Shown: positions 1 to 9,163, counted from the stretch's first letter. The stretch is 64,000 bases of DNA from JBBEAM01 sp942491105 (GCA_942491105.1 CALNZX010000006.1:186001-250000); one strand, 5' to 3'. The notes: generated by a model not told the origin, from the sequence alone. Numbers and translations are program-made.

Positions 1-1
1 G

Positions 2-31
2 ACCCGCGAGCAGGCCTGGAAGGCGGCCTGA
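2..31 (+). CDS. C-terminal tail of an upstream gene (partial)
   Basis: An open frame enters from the left edge and reads T-R-E-Q-A-W-K-A-A before a TGA at 29-31. It lies 31 bases before the eutC start, in the same direction. In ectoine-catabolism clusters eutB (a threonine-dehydratase-like enzyme) usually precedes eutC, so this may be the end of eutB. Nine residues cannot identify a family. Confidence 0.4.
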   Translation, partial: TREQAWKAA

Positions 32-62
32 CCTCAAGCCCCGCGAGAATGAGGCACAGGTC

Positions 63-1055
63 ATGACCAGCATTACCGTACTCCGCGAAGCAGAGCTGCG
101 GCGCTGTGTCAGCCTCGATACCGAAGCCGTGGAAGCCGTCGAAGACGCCTTCCGCGGCCTCGGCGCGGGCCAGGTGGTGATGCCGCCGATCCTCAGTCTC
201 CCCGTGCACGAGGCCAACGGCGAGATGGACGTCAAGACGGCCTATGTGCCGGGGCTGGATTCCTTCGCCCTGAAGGTCAGCACCGGCTTCTTCGACAATC
301 CCAAGTTCGGTCTGCCCAGCCTCAGCGGAATGATGATGCTGCTCAGCGCCAAGACCGGCCAGGTCGAAGCGCTGCTGCTCGACAACGGCTATCTGACCGA
401 CCTGCGCACCGCCGCCGCCGGGGCGGTCGCCGCCAAGTACCTCGCCCGGCAAGAGGCCAAGGTGGCGGGCGTTCTCGGGACCGGACTGCAGGCCCGGTTG
501 CAGCTTCAGGCCCTGACCCTGGTGCGGCCGATCGAAAAGGCCCTGGTCTGGGGCCGCGACGCCGGCAAGGCCGAGGCCTACGCCAAGGAGATGTCGCAAA
601 GTCTCGGCATTCCCGTGGAAACCGCCGCCTCGCCCGACGCCGCCGCGCGGGACTGCGACATCCTGGTCACCACCACCCCGGCGCGCGCGCCGCTGTTGAG
701 CGCCGCCGGCCTGCATCCCGGGCTGCATATCACCGCCATGGGCTCCGACGCCGAGGGTAAGAACGAGATCGCGCCGGAGGTGCTGGCCCAGGCCGGACGC
801 GTGGTCGTCGACCGGCGCAGTCAATGCGAGCGCCTTGGCGAGTTGGCCGCCGCCTTGAAGGCCGGTGTTGTGGACGCCTCGGCGGTTCAGCCGGAGCTCG
901 GCGAGGTCATCCTCGGCACGGCGCCGGGGCGCAGCCAAGCCGAAGAGATTACGCTCTGCGACCTGACCGGCACCGGGGCCCAGGACACCGCGATCGCCCT
1001 CTTCGCCTTCAAGCGCGCCCAAGCGCAAGGCCTGGGAACCGCCCTGGAGACCTAG
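63..1055 (+). CDS. eutC: EutC-like ornithine cyclodeaminase family protein (ectoine catabolism)
   Basis: This 330-residue protein belongs to the ornithine cyclodeaminase / mu-crystallin family. The block DVKTAYVPGLDSFALKVSTG (about residues 56-75) and the NAD-binding stretch GVLGTGLQAR (about 136-145) are seen directly. The first block is the form I associate with EutC of ectoine-degradation clusters, where the enzyme acts on breakdown intermediates of ectoine or hydroxyectoine. ATG at 63 follows AGGCACAGG. The preceding partial frame is codirectional, which fits a eut operon cut by the window edge. A generic cyclodeaminase or imine reductase is the alternative. Confidence 0.8.
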   Translation: MTSITVLREAELRRCVSLDTEAVEAVEDAFRGLGAGQVVMPPILSLPVHEANGEMDVKTAYVPGLDSFALKVSTGFFDNPKFGLPSLSGMMMLLSAKTGQVEALLLDNGYLTDLRTAAAGAVAAKYLARQEAKVAGVLGTGLQARLQLQALTLVRPIEKALVWGRDAGKAEAYAKEMSQSLGIPVETAASPDAAARDCDILVTTTPARAPLLSAAGLHPGLHITAMGSDAEGKNEIAPEVLAQAGRVVVDRRSQCERLGELAAALKAGVVDASAVQPELGEVILGTAPGRSQAEEITLCDLTGTGAQDTAIALFAFKRAQAQGLGTALET

Positions 1056-1166
1056 CGGGACAATCGGAATTTTCTTTGCATTTTCAGTACCCTCCCAACG
1101 CTTCGGTCATGCAAAGCCGGAGGATGGCGGTTATGATGGCCGCCGAGCAAACGGGAGAATTCCGCG

Positions 1167-2954
1167 ATGCCCTTCGGCCTGTCCCAGGATCAGGCGATCC
1201 TGTTTTCGCTGCTGATCGCCGTTTTCGGCCTGCTGATCTGGGGCCGCTGGCGCTACGATTTGATCGCTTTCGCGGCGCTGGTGGTGGCCTTGCTGACCGG
1301 CGTGGTACCCACGGACCAAGCCTTCTCCGGCTTCGGCCACCCGGCAACCGTGATCGTCGCCCTGGTGCTGATCGTCAGCCGCGGCCTCTCCAATGCCGGG
1401 GTGATCGAGCTGGTCTCGCGCTGGGTGATCGATTCCGGGCGCAGCCTGACCACGCATATCGGCCTGATGGCGGGGGTCTCGGCGGCGCTCTCTGCGGTGA
1501 TGAACAACGTCGCCGCCCTGGCTCTGCTGATGCCGATCGATCTGCAGGCCGCCGCCAAGGCGAAGCGCAGCGCCGCCTTGACCCTGATGCCGCTGTCCTT
1601 CGCCACGATCCTCGGCGGCATGGTCACCCTGATCGGTACGCCGCCGAACATCATCGTCGCCTCGTTCCGGGGCGAGGCCCTGGGCAGCCCCTTCGGCATG
1701 TTCGACTTCGCCCCGGTCGGCGCGGTCACGGCGGTCGCCGGCGTGCTGTTCGTGGCGCTGATCGGCTGGCGCCTGATCCCCGCCGCGCGCGGCAAGCAGA
1801 GCGCGCCGCAGGAAGCCTTCGAGCTGGAGAGCTACATCGCCGAGGTCAAGGTCGCCGAGGACTCCGACAGCGCCGGCAAGACCCTGCCCGAGCTGGAAGC
1901 GGCCATCGAGGAAAGCGAAGCCGAGATCCTCGGCATCCTGCGCGGCCATAGACGCCTGTCCGTGCGCGCCGGAACCACGATTCAGCCCGAGGACGTGATC
2001 GTTCTGCAAGGCGGCCCCGAGGCCATCGAGAAGGCGGCGGGCAGCCTGAAGCTGGAATACGGCGACGGCGTCGCCGAGCCGGAGCATTTGAAGAACGAAG
2101 ACCTGGAATTGATGGAAGTCGTGGTGCCGGTCGGGGCACGGGCGGAGGGCAGCTCTGCGGAGACTCTCGGCCTGCGCTGGCGCCATGGCGTGACCCTGCT
2201 GGGCGTTTCGCGCCAGGGGAAGCCCTTCCGCGAGCGGGTGCGCAAGCTGACCATCCAGGCCGGCGACGTGCTGTTGCTGCTCGGTTCCGCCGAGCGCCAG
2301 GCCGAGCTGGTTGCCTGGCTCGGCTGCCTGCCGCTGGCGGCGCGGGGCCTGCAGGTGGTGCAGCGCCAGAAAGCCGGGATCGCGGTCGCCATCTTCGCCG
2401 CCGCCATCGCCGGCGCCTCCTTTGGCCTGGTCTACCTGCCGGTCGCCCTGGCCTCGGTGGCGGTGCTCTATGCCCTGTTGCGCATCGTGCCGCTAAACCA
2501 AATCTACGAATCCGTCGAGTGGCCGGTGATCGTGCTGCTCGGCGCCATGATTCCGATCGGCCAGGCCCTGGAATCCAGCGGCGGCACGGCGCTGATGGCC
2601 GAAGCGCTGGTCGCGGCCTCCTGGGGCTACCCGCCGGTGGTCGCCCTGGCCTTGCTGATGATCGTCACCATGACCCTGTCGGACGTCATCAACAACACGG
2701 CCACGGCGGTGATCGCGGCGCCCATCGCCCTGGGCACGGCGGAGAGCCTGGGCGTCAACCCGGACGCCTTCCTGATGGCCGTGGCCGTGGCCGCTTCCTG
2801 CGCCTTCCTGACGCCGATCGGCCATAAGAACAACACCATCATCCTGGGGCCCGGCGGCTATCGTTTCGGCGACTACTGGCGCATGGGGCTGCCCCTGGAA
2901 ATCCTGGTGATCGCCGTTTCCCTGCCGATGATTCTGCTGGTCTGGCCGCTCTAG
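1167..2954 (+). CDS. SLC13-family permease with two TrkA-C (RCK_C) domains
   Basis: This 595-residue inner-membrane protein has hydrophobic segments at both ends and a soluble middle part (about residues 205-385). The N-terminal half carries the family-type stretches VMNNVAALALLMP and LIGTPPNIIVA. The C-terminal half repeats the pattern with DVINNTATAVIAAP and CAFLTPIGHKNN. The soluble middle reads as two RCK_C units (LSVRAGTTIQPEDVIVLQG, then a second ending AGDVLLLLGS). Such proteins are usually annotated as Na+-coupled dicarboxylate or sulfate symporters; the substrate is not visible. It follows eutC after a 111-base gap, so cotranscription is possible but unproven. Confidence 0.85.
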   Translation: MPFGLSQDQAILFSLLIAVFGLLIWGRWRYDLIAFAALVVALLTGVVPTDQAFSGFGHPATVIVALVLIVSRGLSNAGVIELVSRWVIDSGRSLTTHIGLMAGVSAALSAVMNNVAALALLMPIDLQAAAKAKRSAALTLMPLSFATILGGMVTLIGTPPNIIVASFRGEALGSPFGMFDFAPVGAVTAVAGVLFVALIGWRLIPAARGKQSAPQEAFELESYIAEVKVAEDSDSAGKTLPELEAAIEESEAEILGILRGHRRLSVRAGTTIQPEDVIVLQGGPEAIEKAAGSLKLEYGDGVAEPEHLKNEDLELMEVVVPVGARAEGSSAETLGLRWRHGVTLLGVSRQGKPFRERVRKLTIQAGDVLLLLGSAERQAELVAWLGCLPLAARGLQVVQRQKAGIAVAIFAAAIAGASFGLVYLPVALASVAVLYALLRIVPLNQIYESVEWPVIVLLGAMIPIGQALESSGGTALMAEALVAASWGYPPVVALALLMIVTMTLSDVINNTATAVIAAPIALGTAESLGVNPDAFLMAVAVAASCAFLTPIGHKNNTIILGPGGYRFGDYWRMGLPLEILVIAVSLPMILLVWPL

Positions 2955-3015
2955 GGAAGGCGGGAACTTTTCCGCCGCCGCTCCGTTCTCCCTGCAACAG
3001 ACAAGGAGAACGATC

Positions 3016-3168
3016 ATGCAGGAACATGCCGAAGGCCCGCGTTCCAAGCCGATGAAGCTGTGCAGCCACTGCGGCGCCACGCTGCATCCCGACGAAAAGG
3101 TCTGCCCGAAATGCGAGACCGCGCAGGCGGATCACCCCGACACGGCCGGCGCCCCGCCGAAAAGCTAA
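3016..3168 (+). CDS. 50-residue zinc-ribbon protein
   Basis: The reading frame starts at ATG 3016 behind AAGGAG (3003-3008) and ends at TAA 3166-3168. The product has two CxxC pairs (CSHC and CPKC) 15 residues apart, typical of a zinc-ribbon knuckle, flanked by short polar tails. It has no signal peptide or membrane segment. Good ribosome binding site, conserved-looking motif and tight spacing between neighbours support a real gene. The function is unknown. Confidence 0.7.
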   Translation: MQEHAEGPRSKPMKLCSHCGATLHPDEKVCPKCETAQADHPDTAGAPPKS

Positions 3169-3211
3169 GGCGGCGCAGAGTAAACCGCGCATTTTCAGAA
3201 GGAGTCCCGTT

Positions 3212-3376
3212 ATGAGCATCTTTGCGAAAACCTTTCTGTCCTTCCTGACCGCCCTCTTCCTGCTGGGCGCCGTGGCCGCCTGCGACGATAACGACGGCGC
3301 GGCCGAGCAGGCCGGCGAAGCCATCGACGACGCGGCGGAGGATGTCGGCGACGCCGTCGAGGACGCCACCGACTAA
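3212..3376 (+). CDS. 54-residue small lipoprotein, acidic alanine/aspartate-rich
   Basis: ATG 3212 follows AGAAGGAG (3198-3204). The product begins with a hydrophobic signal (SFLTALFLLGAVAAC) and a lipobox VAAC, so Cys24 would be lipidated. The mature part is short and acidic, with the repeated pattern (A/D)(I/V)(D/G)DA. This resembles small entericidin-like or YtxH-like envelope lipoproteins, but no family can be assigned. A strong intrinsic terminator follows about 70 bases downstream. Confidence 0.65.
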   Translation: MSIFAKTFLSFLTALFLLGAVAACDDNDGAAEQAGEAIDDAAEDVGDAVEDATD

Positions 3377-3445
3377 ACCCCCGGTCCCGATTTTTGCCTT
3401 CCGCCGCGATACCTCCTGCGCCGTGGCGGTTGTACGGCAGAAGGA

Positions 3446-3479
3446 GAAGCCTCCCGCCCTAGAGGGAGGCTTCTTTTTT
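3446..3479 (+). terminator. Rho-independent terminator
   Basis: A 10-bp perfect stem, GAAGCCTCCC (3446-3455) pairing with GGGAGGCTTC (3464-3473), has an 8-base loop and is followed by six T. It terminates rightward transcription after the small lipoprotein gene. Confidence 0.92.
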
Positions 3480-3668
3480 GCCCGCGCCCTGGGTCCGCCA
3501 GAGCATGCTCCCGCCATAGGCGCCGTTTGCACGGCTTTCCAAGGGCGCAAATCCTAGAGTGTGAATGCCGCCGCCCTCGGCTGCGTATAGTCTAAAAGAC
3601 CGATTCCCGCTAAGATAGCGGCCAACTCGGGACGGGAGCTGCGGCTCTGGGAGCATACGAGGTGAACG

Positions 3669-4487
3669 ATGTCTAGGAATCCGCTGACCCTCTGCAAACC
3701 GGTCCTCGCGCTGCTCTGCGCGCTGGCGCTCGCCGGCTGCGCCGGCGCCAATTACCGCCTGCCCGCCTTGAGCGACAGCGAAATCGCGGCCGCCACCCAG
3801 GATATCCAGGGCAGCCCCGACTTCCAGCCCGTCGAGCGCTCCGCCGAGGCCGCGCGGGCCCTGGTCCACCGGGCCGAGCGGCGCATCGAAGCCACGGCCG
3901 GCCCGGTCTGCAAGGACGCCAAGGTCGAAACCTGCGATTTCAACGTCGTCTACGACCACAGCAGCGAGGTTCCCAATGCCTGGGCCGAGGATCCCTACAA
4001 GATCACCCTGACCCGCGGGCTGCTGCAGTTCATGCAGAACGAGGACGAGGTCGCGGCGGTGGTCGGCCATGAAATGGGCCATCACATCGTCGGCCATCTC
4101 GACAAGGCACGGACGAACATCGTGATCGGATCGGTGCTCGGCGCCATCCTCGGCGCCGCTGCGGGCGCCGCGGCGGGCGATGGCAACACCGCGGTCCTGG
4201 GCGGGGCCCTGGGCAGCCAGGTCGGCGGCGCCGCCGGGCTGATCTCCCACTCCAAGGAACACGAGCGCGAGGCCGACTACATCAGCGTCTATCTGCTGGC
4301 CCGTGCCGGATACGACCTGGACAAGGCCTCCCAGGTCTGGACTCGCCTGGCCAAGTCCAGCGGCCGCATGGAAAGCGGCCTGCTCGACACCCATCCAGCT
4401 TCGCCCGACCGCCTCGCCGCCTGGCGCAAGGCCGTCGAGGAGGCCCGGGGCAACCCCGGACTGATCCCGATCGCGAGCGCCAACTAG
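3669..4487 (+). CDS. M48-family metalloprotease, lipoprotein
   Basis: This 272-residue protein has a signal peptide with lipobox LAGC (Cys24), so it is probably anchored in the envelope facing the periplasm. The zinc motif HEMGH lies at about residues 134-138, and the third-ligand region EREAD follows near 199-203. Between them is a glycine/alanine-rich segment (about 155-190) typical of Loi/YggG-like M48 proteins. Family members take part in envelope protein quality control. ATG 3669 gives the complete signal peptide. The gene is monocistronic by spacing. Confidence 0.88.
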   Translation: MSRNPLTLCKPVLALLCALALAGCAGANYRLPALSDSEIAAATQDIQGSPDFQPVERSAEAARALVHRAERRIEATAGPVCKDAKVETCDFNVVYDHSSEVPNAWAEDPYKITLTRGLLQFMQNEDEVAAVVGHEMGHHIVGHLDKARTNIVIGSVLGAILGAAAGAAAGDGNTAVLGGALGSQVGGAAGLISHSKEHEREADYISVYLLARAGYDLDKASQVWTRLAKSSGRMESGLLDTHPASPDRLAAWRKAVEEARGNPGLIPIASAN

Positions 4488-4589
4488 GGCTGCCGGGGCC
4501 GCTCCCGGCCTCTCCCCGCGGCGCGGCGGGAATTTGTTTACCTTTCCGGCCTAGGCTGCCCGTTCCTCAACGACCCGTGGACGGGCTTC

Positions 4590-5678
4590 ATGAAGCGCAT
4601 CGCCGGTTTCGACGGCATTCGCGGTCTGGCCGTACTTCTCGTGCTGCTCTCGCATACCCATGTCCTGGCCGCCCTCAACAACGCCGGCCTGGTCGCCGAC
4701 AGCGTCGTGCCGATGCTCAGAGGGACCACCGGCGTGGTCGCCTTTTTCATCCTCTCCGGCTTCCTGATCACCTTCCTGCTGATCCGCGAGCAGCAGGAGC
4801 AGGGCGGCGTGTCGATCCGCAATTTCTGGGCGCGCCGCGCGCTGCGGATCTTCCCCGTCTACTTTCTCTGTCTGATTCCGCTGGCGCTGGCCTCCCTGCA
4901 CTGGAACACCGGCATCGACCGGGAGTCCTTCCTCTACGCCTTCACCTATCTCTACAATTTCATTCCCAAGGCGCATTACTCGACCACCCTGGGGCACACT
5001 TGGTCCCTCGCCGTCGAGGAGCATTTCTATCTGATCTGGCCCTTCGTCTTCGTGGCCCTCTTCGCCCGCGCGCCCAAGCTGCTGGCGCTGCTTCTCGCGC
5101 TCGCGATCGCCGCCTCGCACGCCGCCCAGATCGTCCTGCTCGCGCAGCCCGAACTGACCGAGACCTACTTCGTCGGCCGCTGGAGCTTTCTCGCCGGCTG
5201 GCATATCGGGCTGGGGTGCCTGCTCGCGCTGCTGCTGCGCGCCGGCAGCCCCCGGTGGCAGCGTCTGCTGGGCAGCCGCGCGGCACTGCTGCTGGGGCTC
5301 GCCCTCTTCGCCAGCTCGCTGCTCCCCGAAGCGCCGGATCGCTATCTGCGCCCCTATGGCATGGGCCTCTGCGTCGCCTGGGTTTACCTCAATCAGAGCA
5401 GCTTGCTGACTAGGGTTCTGGAGTTCCGGCCGCTCGCCTATCTCGGGACGATTTCCTACGGCGTTTACATGTACCAAGGCATCTTCCTGGGAACCGGCCC
5501 CTACCGCGCGCCGGACGTGGTCTGGCCGCCGCCGCAGCCGCTCGGCCTGGCGATGCTCTGTATCGTCGCCCCGCTGTCCTTTCACTTCCTGGAGAAACCG
5601 ATTCTCGCCTTGAAGGAGCGTTACTTCCGTAAGCCACCAGCCCCCAGTGACAGCCGGCAACCGCAAGCCGCGGAGTAG
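4590..5678 (+). CDS. Acyltransferase-3 (OafA/YrhL-like) membrane protein
   Basis: This 362-residue multispanning protein opens with FDGIRGLAVLLVLLSH, the typical N-terminal block of acyltransferase-3 enzymes with the active-site His in the first helix. NFWARRALRIFPVYF (about residues 73-87) and TWSLAVEEHFYLIWP also match the family. Such enzymes O-acetylate sugars of surface polysaccharides or peptidoglycan; the acceptor is unknown. A C-terminal polar tail is present. No glycan genes are adjacent. Confidence 0.85.
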   Translation: MKRIAGFDGIRGLAVLLVLLSHTHVLAALNNAGLVADSVVPMLRGTTGVVAFFILSGFLITFLLIREQQEQGGVSIRNFWARRALRIFPVYFLCLIPLALASLHWNTGIDRESFLYAFTYLYNFIPKAHYSTTLGHTWSLAVEEHFYLIWPFVFVALFARAPKLLALLLALAIAASHAAQIVLLAQPELTETYFVGRWSFLAGWHIGLGCLLALLLRAGSPRWQRLLGSRAALLLGLALFASSLLPEAPDRYLRPYGMGLCVAWVYLNQSSLLTRVLEFRPLAYLGTISYGVYMYQGIFLGTGPYRAPDVVWPPPQPLGLAMLCIVAPLSFHFLEKPILALKERYFRKPPAPSDSRQPQAAE

Positions 5679-5750
5679 TTGCGCAAGCTTGACCTCCCTG
5701 CCGTGAAGTGCGGAACTTGGCGTGAGCTAGCGGCCAGGGAGCAGTTACCC

Positions 5751-6740
5751 ATGTTCACAATGCCCGCCGAGTGGGCGCCGCACGCCAAGTGCTGGATGGC
5801 CTGGCCCTGCCGCGCCGAGGTCTGGGGCGGGCAACTGGACGAAACCAAGCGCGCCTACGCCGGGGTAGCCCAGGCCATTGCCCGCTTCGAGCCCGTCTGC
5901 ATGCTGGTCCCGCCCGCTCTGGAAGCCGACGCGCGCGACCGCCTGGGCAGCGACATCGAACTGGTGCCCATGGAGATCGACGATTCCTGGGCCCGCGACA
6001 GCGGCCCCTGCTTCCTCAGCGACGGCAGCGCCCTGCGCGCGCTCTGCTTCCGCTTCAACGCCTGGGGCGGAAAATACTGGCCCTACGACAAGGACGCCGC
6101 CATGGGCCGAAACATTGCCGCCCATGAGAGCGTCGAGGTCGTGGCCTCGGAGCTGGTCGCCGAGGGCGGCGGCATCTCCGTCGATGGCGAGGGCACGCTG
6201 CTGACCACGGCAAGCTGTTTTCCCCACGCCAACCGCAACCCGGACCGGAGCCGGGAGGAGATCGAAGCCGAGCTGAAGCGCAGCCTCGGCGTGGAAAAGG
6301 TCATCTGGCTGCCGGGGAACCCCTATGAAACCGAAACCAACGGCCATGTCGACGGCATCGCCATGTTCGCGGCACCGGGAAAGGTGATCGTCGAGTTGCC
6401 GAGCGGCGAGCCGCCCGAGGAGGCCGCCTTCATGCGCGGCAACATCGCCGCCCTAGAAGGCGCGACCGACGCCAAGGGACGGCCGCTGGAACTGATCCTC
6501 CTGGAATCGGCGAGCACCTGCGACAGCGCCGGTGAGCCGACCTACCGCGGCTACATCAACTTCTACATCGCCAACGGCGCGGTGATCGCGCCCGCCCACG
6601 GGGTCGCCGCCGACGCCAGGGCGCGCGAGGTCATGGAGCAGGCCTTTCCCGACCGCGAGATCCTGCAGCTGCCGGTCGCCGGTATCGAGATCGGCGGCGG
6701 CGGCATCCACTGCATTACCCAGCAGCAGCCGGCCGTCTAA
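5751..6740 (+). CDS. aguA: Agmatine deiminase family protein (peptidyl-arginine deiminase fold)
   Basis: This 329-residue protein starts with MFTMPAEWAPHAKCWMAWP, the usual start of AguA-type enzymes. ATG 5751 is chosen over an upstream TTG at 5679 because AGGGAG (5736-5741) sits nine bases before it. The guanidine-modifying motifs DSWARDSGP, NGHVDG and GGGGIHC are all present; the last holds the nucleophilic cysteine near the C-terminus. Family reaction: agmatine + water to N-carbamoylputrescine + ammonia. It is convergent with the TPR gene. Another guanidino substrate cannot be excluded. Confidence 0.87.
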   Translation: MFTMPAEWAPHAKCWMAWPCRAEVWGGQLDETKRAYAGVAQAIARFEPVCMLVPPALEADARDRLGSDIELVPMEIDDSWARDSGPCFLSDGSALRALCFRFNAWGGKYWPYDKDAAMGRNIAAHESVEVVASELVAEGGGISVDGEGTLLTTASCFPHANRNPDRSREEIEAELKRSLGVEKVIWLPGNPYETETNGHVDGIAMFAAPGKVIVELPSGEPPEEAAFMRGNIAALEGATDAKGRPLELILLESASTCDSAGEPTYRGYINFYIANGAVIAPAHGVAADARAREVMEQAFPDREILQLPVAGIEIGGGGIHCITQQQPAV

Positions 6741-6754
6741 GCCCCTGGAGCGCC

Positions 6755-7396
6755 CTATTCCCAGATGATGCAGCGGTCGCGCGCGCAGGCGGCGATGGCT
6801 TCGCGGGTCTTGGCGCCAGCGACCCCATCGCTGGGCCCGGCGTCGTAGCCGGCGCTCCGCAGACGATCCTGCAGCTTGGCGATCTGCCCGGCATTCTGCA
6901 GCGTCAAGGCGGCGCCGAAGGCCGCCACGGCCTCGTCGGTCCGCCCAAGCGCCGCCAGGATATGCGCGTAGCTGTCGGCGATCCGCGCGTCCTGGGGCGC
7001 CAGCAGCTTGGCGGCCTCGGCATCCGGCAAGGCGGCTTCCGGCAGCCCCTTCAGCAACAGCGTCCAGGCCCGGCTATTCAAAGCCTGGGCATGGCTTTCG
7101 TCGAGCGCCAGGGCCCGGTCGAACTGCGCCAGCGCGGCATCGTGGTCGCCCAGCTTCATGTGGCTGCGGCCCAGGCGGTGATGGGCATCCGCCATCCGCG
7201 CCTGCGGGATGTCCCCGCCCTCCAGGCAGGCGTTGAAGGCATCGCGCGCCGCCGCATAGTCGCGCGCCTGGTAAAGGGTTTGCCCGCTCACGCACCAGCT
7301 CTCCACGGCAGACGCCGGCGCCGCGCCAAAGCCCGCCAGCGCCAGCAAGGCCGCACCGCCGGCCACCAGGACCAGCAAGCAAGGATTCCTTTTCAT
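6755..7396 (-). CDS. Exported TPR protein with C-terminal peptidoglycan-binding-like segment
   Basis: The start at 7396 gives MKRNPCLLVLVAGGAALLAL, a Sec signal ending ASA near residue 28. TPR-like repeats follow (for example AHHRLGRSHMKLGDHDAALAQF and DSYAHILAALGRTDEAVAAF). The last 40 residues read LQDRLRSAGYDAGPSDGVAG..TREAI, resembling a PG_binding_1 repeat. It is likely a periplasmic protein-interaction factor. The frame is open 36 bases further upstream, but that start would lack a signal-like N-terminus. Confidence 0.75.
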   Translation of the reverse strand: MKRNPCLLVLVAGGAALLALAGFGAAPASAVESWCVSGQTLYQARDYAAARDAFNACLEGGDIPQARMADAHHRLGRSHMKLGDHDAALAQFDRALALDESHAQALNSRAWTLLLKGLPEAALPDAEAAKLLAPQDARIADSYAHILAALGRTDEAVAAFGAALTLQNAGQIAKLQDRLRSAGYDAGPSDGVAGAKTREAIAACARDRCIIWE

Positions 7397-7520
7397 AAAG
7401 CCAGTTCCCCTAAATACATCCCGCGCCCCCACGCCGGGGAATCATGCCTGGAAAGGGCAAGTCTGCAAACAGCTTCCAAGGCCGGGAGACCTGTTTTCCA
7501 GCGCGAAGACCGCGCCGGCC

Positions 7521-8345
7521 TCAGGCCTTGGGCAGGAAGTAATAGGCCTCGCTCGGAAAAGCGCGGCTGCGTACCTCCTCGGCATAGTCCTTGATCGCAG
7601 TCTCTATCTCGCCATGCAGCTTGGCGTAGTGCTTGACGAACTTCGGCTGGAAATCGCTGAACATGCCCAGAATGTCGTCAATCACCAGGATCTGGCCGTC
7701 GCAGGCCGCCGAAGCGCCGATGCCCAGGGTCGGGATGGCGATTTCCGCAGTCAGCGTCCGGGCCAGAGGCTCGATCACGCCCTCGACCACCACGGCGAAG
7801 GCGCCGGCACGCTCCATCGCCTTGCCGTCGGCGGCAAGCCGCGCGGCGCCTTCCGCGTCACGCCCCTGGGTCTTGAAGCCGCCCAGCGCGTTGACCGACT
7901 GCGGCGTCAGACCGATGTGCCCGAGCACCGGCACGCCACGGGCAACGAGAAAGGCCACGGTCTCCTCCATCTCCTGTCCGCCCTCGAGCTTGACCGCCGC
8001 GCACCCGGTCTCGTTCAGCACCCGAGCGGCGCTGCGAAAGGCCTGCTGCGGGGATTCCTGATAGCTGCCGAAGGGGAGATCGACGACGACGCAGGCATGG
8101 GCGCAGGCCTTGGCGACGGCGCGGCCATGCCCGATCATCGTGTCGAGCGAGATGCCAAGGGTGCTCTCCATCCCATAGACCGTCATCGCCACGGAATCGC
8201 CAACCAGGATCAGGTCGACATGGGGATCCATGATCTTGGCCATCGGCGCCGTATAGGCGGTCAGGCCGACAAAGGGCGTCTCCGCGTTCTTCTGGGCGGC
8301 GATGTCGCGCGTGGTGACGGCCTTGACCTTGCGATGGATACTCAT
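7521..8345 (-). CDS. panB: 3-methyl-2-oxobutanoate hydroxymethyltransferase
   Basis: This 274-residue cytoplasmic enzyme makes ketopantoate from 2-oxoisovalerate and methylene-THF, the first step of pantothenate and coenzyme A synthesis. Family blocks are seen: MVDLILVGDS-like DLILVGDSVAMTVYG, VKLEGG, GHIGLTPQ and IPTLGIGAS. ATG 8345 follows AAGGAG with seven-base spacing. It stands without panC or panD and is divergent from the MarR gene. CoA supply fits an acyl-CoA-rich metabolism, but nothing here ties panB to the downstream island. Confidence 0.93.
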   Translation of the reverse strand: MSIHRKVKAVTTRDIAAQKNAETPFVGLTAYTAPMAKIMDPHVDLILVGDSVAMTVYGMESTLGISLDTMIGHGRAVAKACAHACVVVDLPFGSYQESPQQAFRSAARVLNETGCAAVKLEGGQEMEETVAFLVARGVPVLGHIGLTPQSVNALGGFKTQGRDAEGAARLAADGKAMERAGAFAVVVEGVIEPLARTLTAEIAIPTLGIGASAACDGQILVIDDILGMFSDFQPKFVKHYAKLHGEIETAIKDYAEEVRSRAFPSEAYYFLPKA

Positions 8346-8537
8346 GGGCGGACTCCTTGCTTTCCGATCGTTGGGCGTCAGGTCTACGCCGCCGCGCACG
8401 CGGGCTCAAGCCGCCATGCACCGGCTACGCGAGAGCGCCCGCGCGCGATCCCCCCACCCGGGTCCGCGCCTTCCGCAGGGCCACCTCGCCTGCTATTCTC
8501 GGGGCATCGGCTCCGCGGTATCGCGAACCGGGGTGAG

Positions 8538-8548
8538 TTCACAGTGAA
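8538..8548. promoter_or_regulatory. Possible MarR operator (TTCAC-A-GTGAA)
   Basis: A short perfect inverted repeat lies in the 224-base panB/marR divergent region, directly ahead of the MarR ribosome binding site. MarR regulators often bind palindromes over their own promoter. Eleven bases can occur by chance, so this is a weak call. Confidence 0.3.
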
Positions 8549-8569
8549 TTGCAGCCAAGGAGGCGAGGC

Positions 8570-9163
8570 ATGCCTGCCAAAGACCCAGCAAAACGCGCTG
8601 AGAAAATGCAGGCTGAGCAGCGGAGCGACGCCGACATGAAGGAGCGCTTCTCGACGCTGACCAAGGAAACCATGCGCGCCTATAGCCGCAGCATGCAGAT
8701 ACGCTTGATCGAGCACTCCGTCTCGATCGGCCACTGGCTGTTTCTCCGCGCGCTCTGGGCGGAACCCGGCCTCACCCAGCGGGAGCTGAGCGAGAAAGTC
8801 GGGCTGATGGAATCGACGACCTTCAGCGCGCTTCAAGCCCTCGAACGGCTCGGCTACGTGACCCGCGAGAAAAAGCCCGGCAACCGCAAGAAGGTGCACG
8901 TCTACCTAACGCCGGAGGGGCAGCGGCTCGAAGAGGTGCTGATGCCCCTGGCCGAGGAACTGAACGAAACGGCGCTCGCCGGAATCCCCGCCGCCGACAT
9001 CGAGGTTACGCGGCGCACCCTGGCGAAGATCATCGAGAATTTGCTCGAGGATGAAAAACGCCTGCTCGAGAAGGAGCGCCGGGTGCCTTCGACGCGGGAC
9101 CTATCTCAAATGGCGGCCAAACAGCCGAAAGCGAAGAAAAAGCCCAAGCAAAGCGCCGCCTGA
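8570..9163 (+). CDS. MarR-family transcriptional regulator
   Basis: This 197-residue protein has a winged helix: LTQRELSEKVGLMESTTFSALQALERLGYV (recognition helix region about residues 73-102), then the wing KKPGNRKKVHVYLTPEG. ATG 8570 sits six bases after AAGGAGG. The C-terminus is lysine-rich (KQPKAKKKPKQ). The ligand and targets are unknown. It is divergent from panB and convergent with the cobalamin adenosyltransferase gene. Confidence 0.85.
   Translation: MPAKDPAKRAEKMQAEQRSDADMKERFSTLTKETMRAYSRSMQIRLIEHSVSIGHWLFLRALWAEPGLTQRELSEKVGLMESTTFSALQALERLGYVTREKKPGNRKKVHVYLTPEGQRLEEVLMPLAEELNETALAGIPAADIEVTRRTLAKIIENLLEDEKRLLEKERRVPSTRDLSQMAAKQPKAKKKPKQSAA

Noticed and set aside
1131..2186. 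Long open frame antisense to the SLC13-type gene
   Set aside because: It lies opposite a gene with clear family motifs, and its composition (Arg, Gln, Asp, His rich) is typical of the antisense frame of GC-rich genes.
4551..5666. Long open frame antisense to the acyltransferase gene
   Set aside because: No family motif and low-complexity Gln/Gly/Glu composition; the plus-strand frame is clearly the gene.
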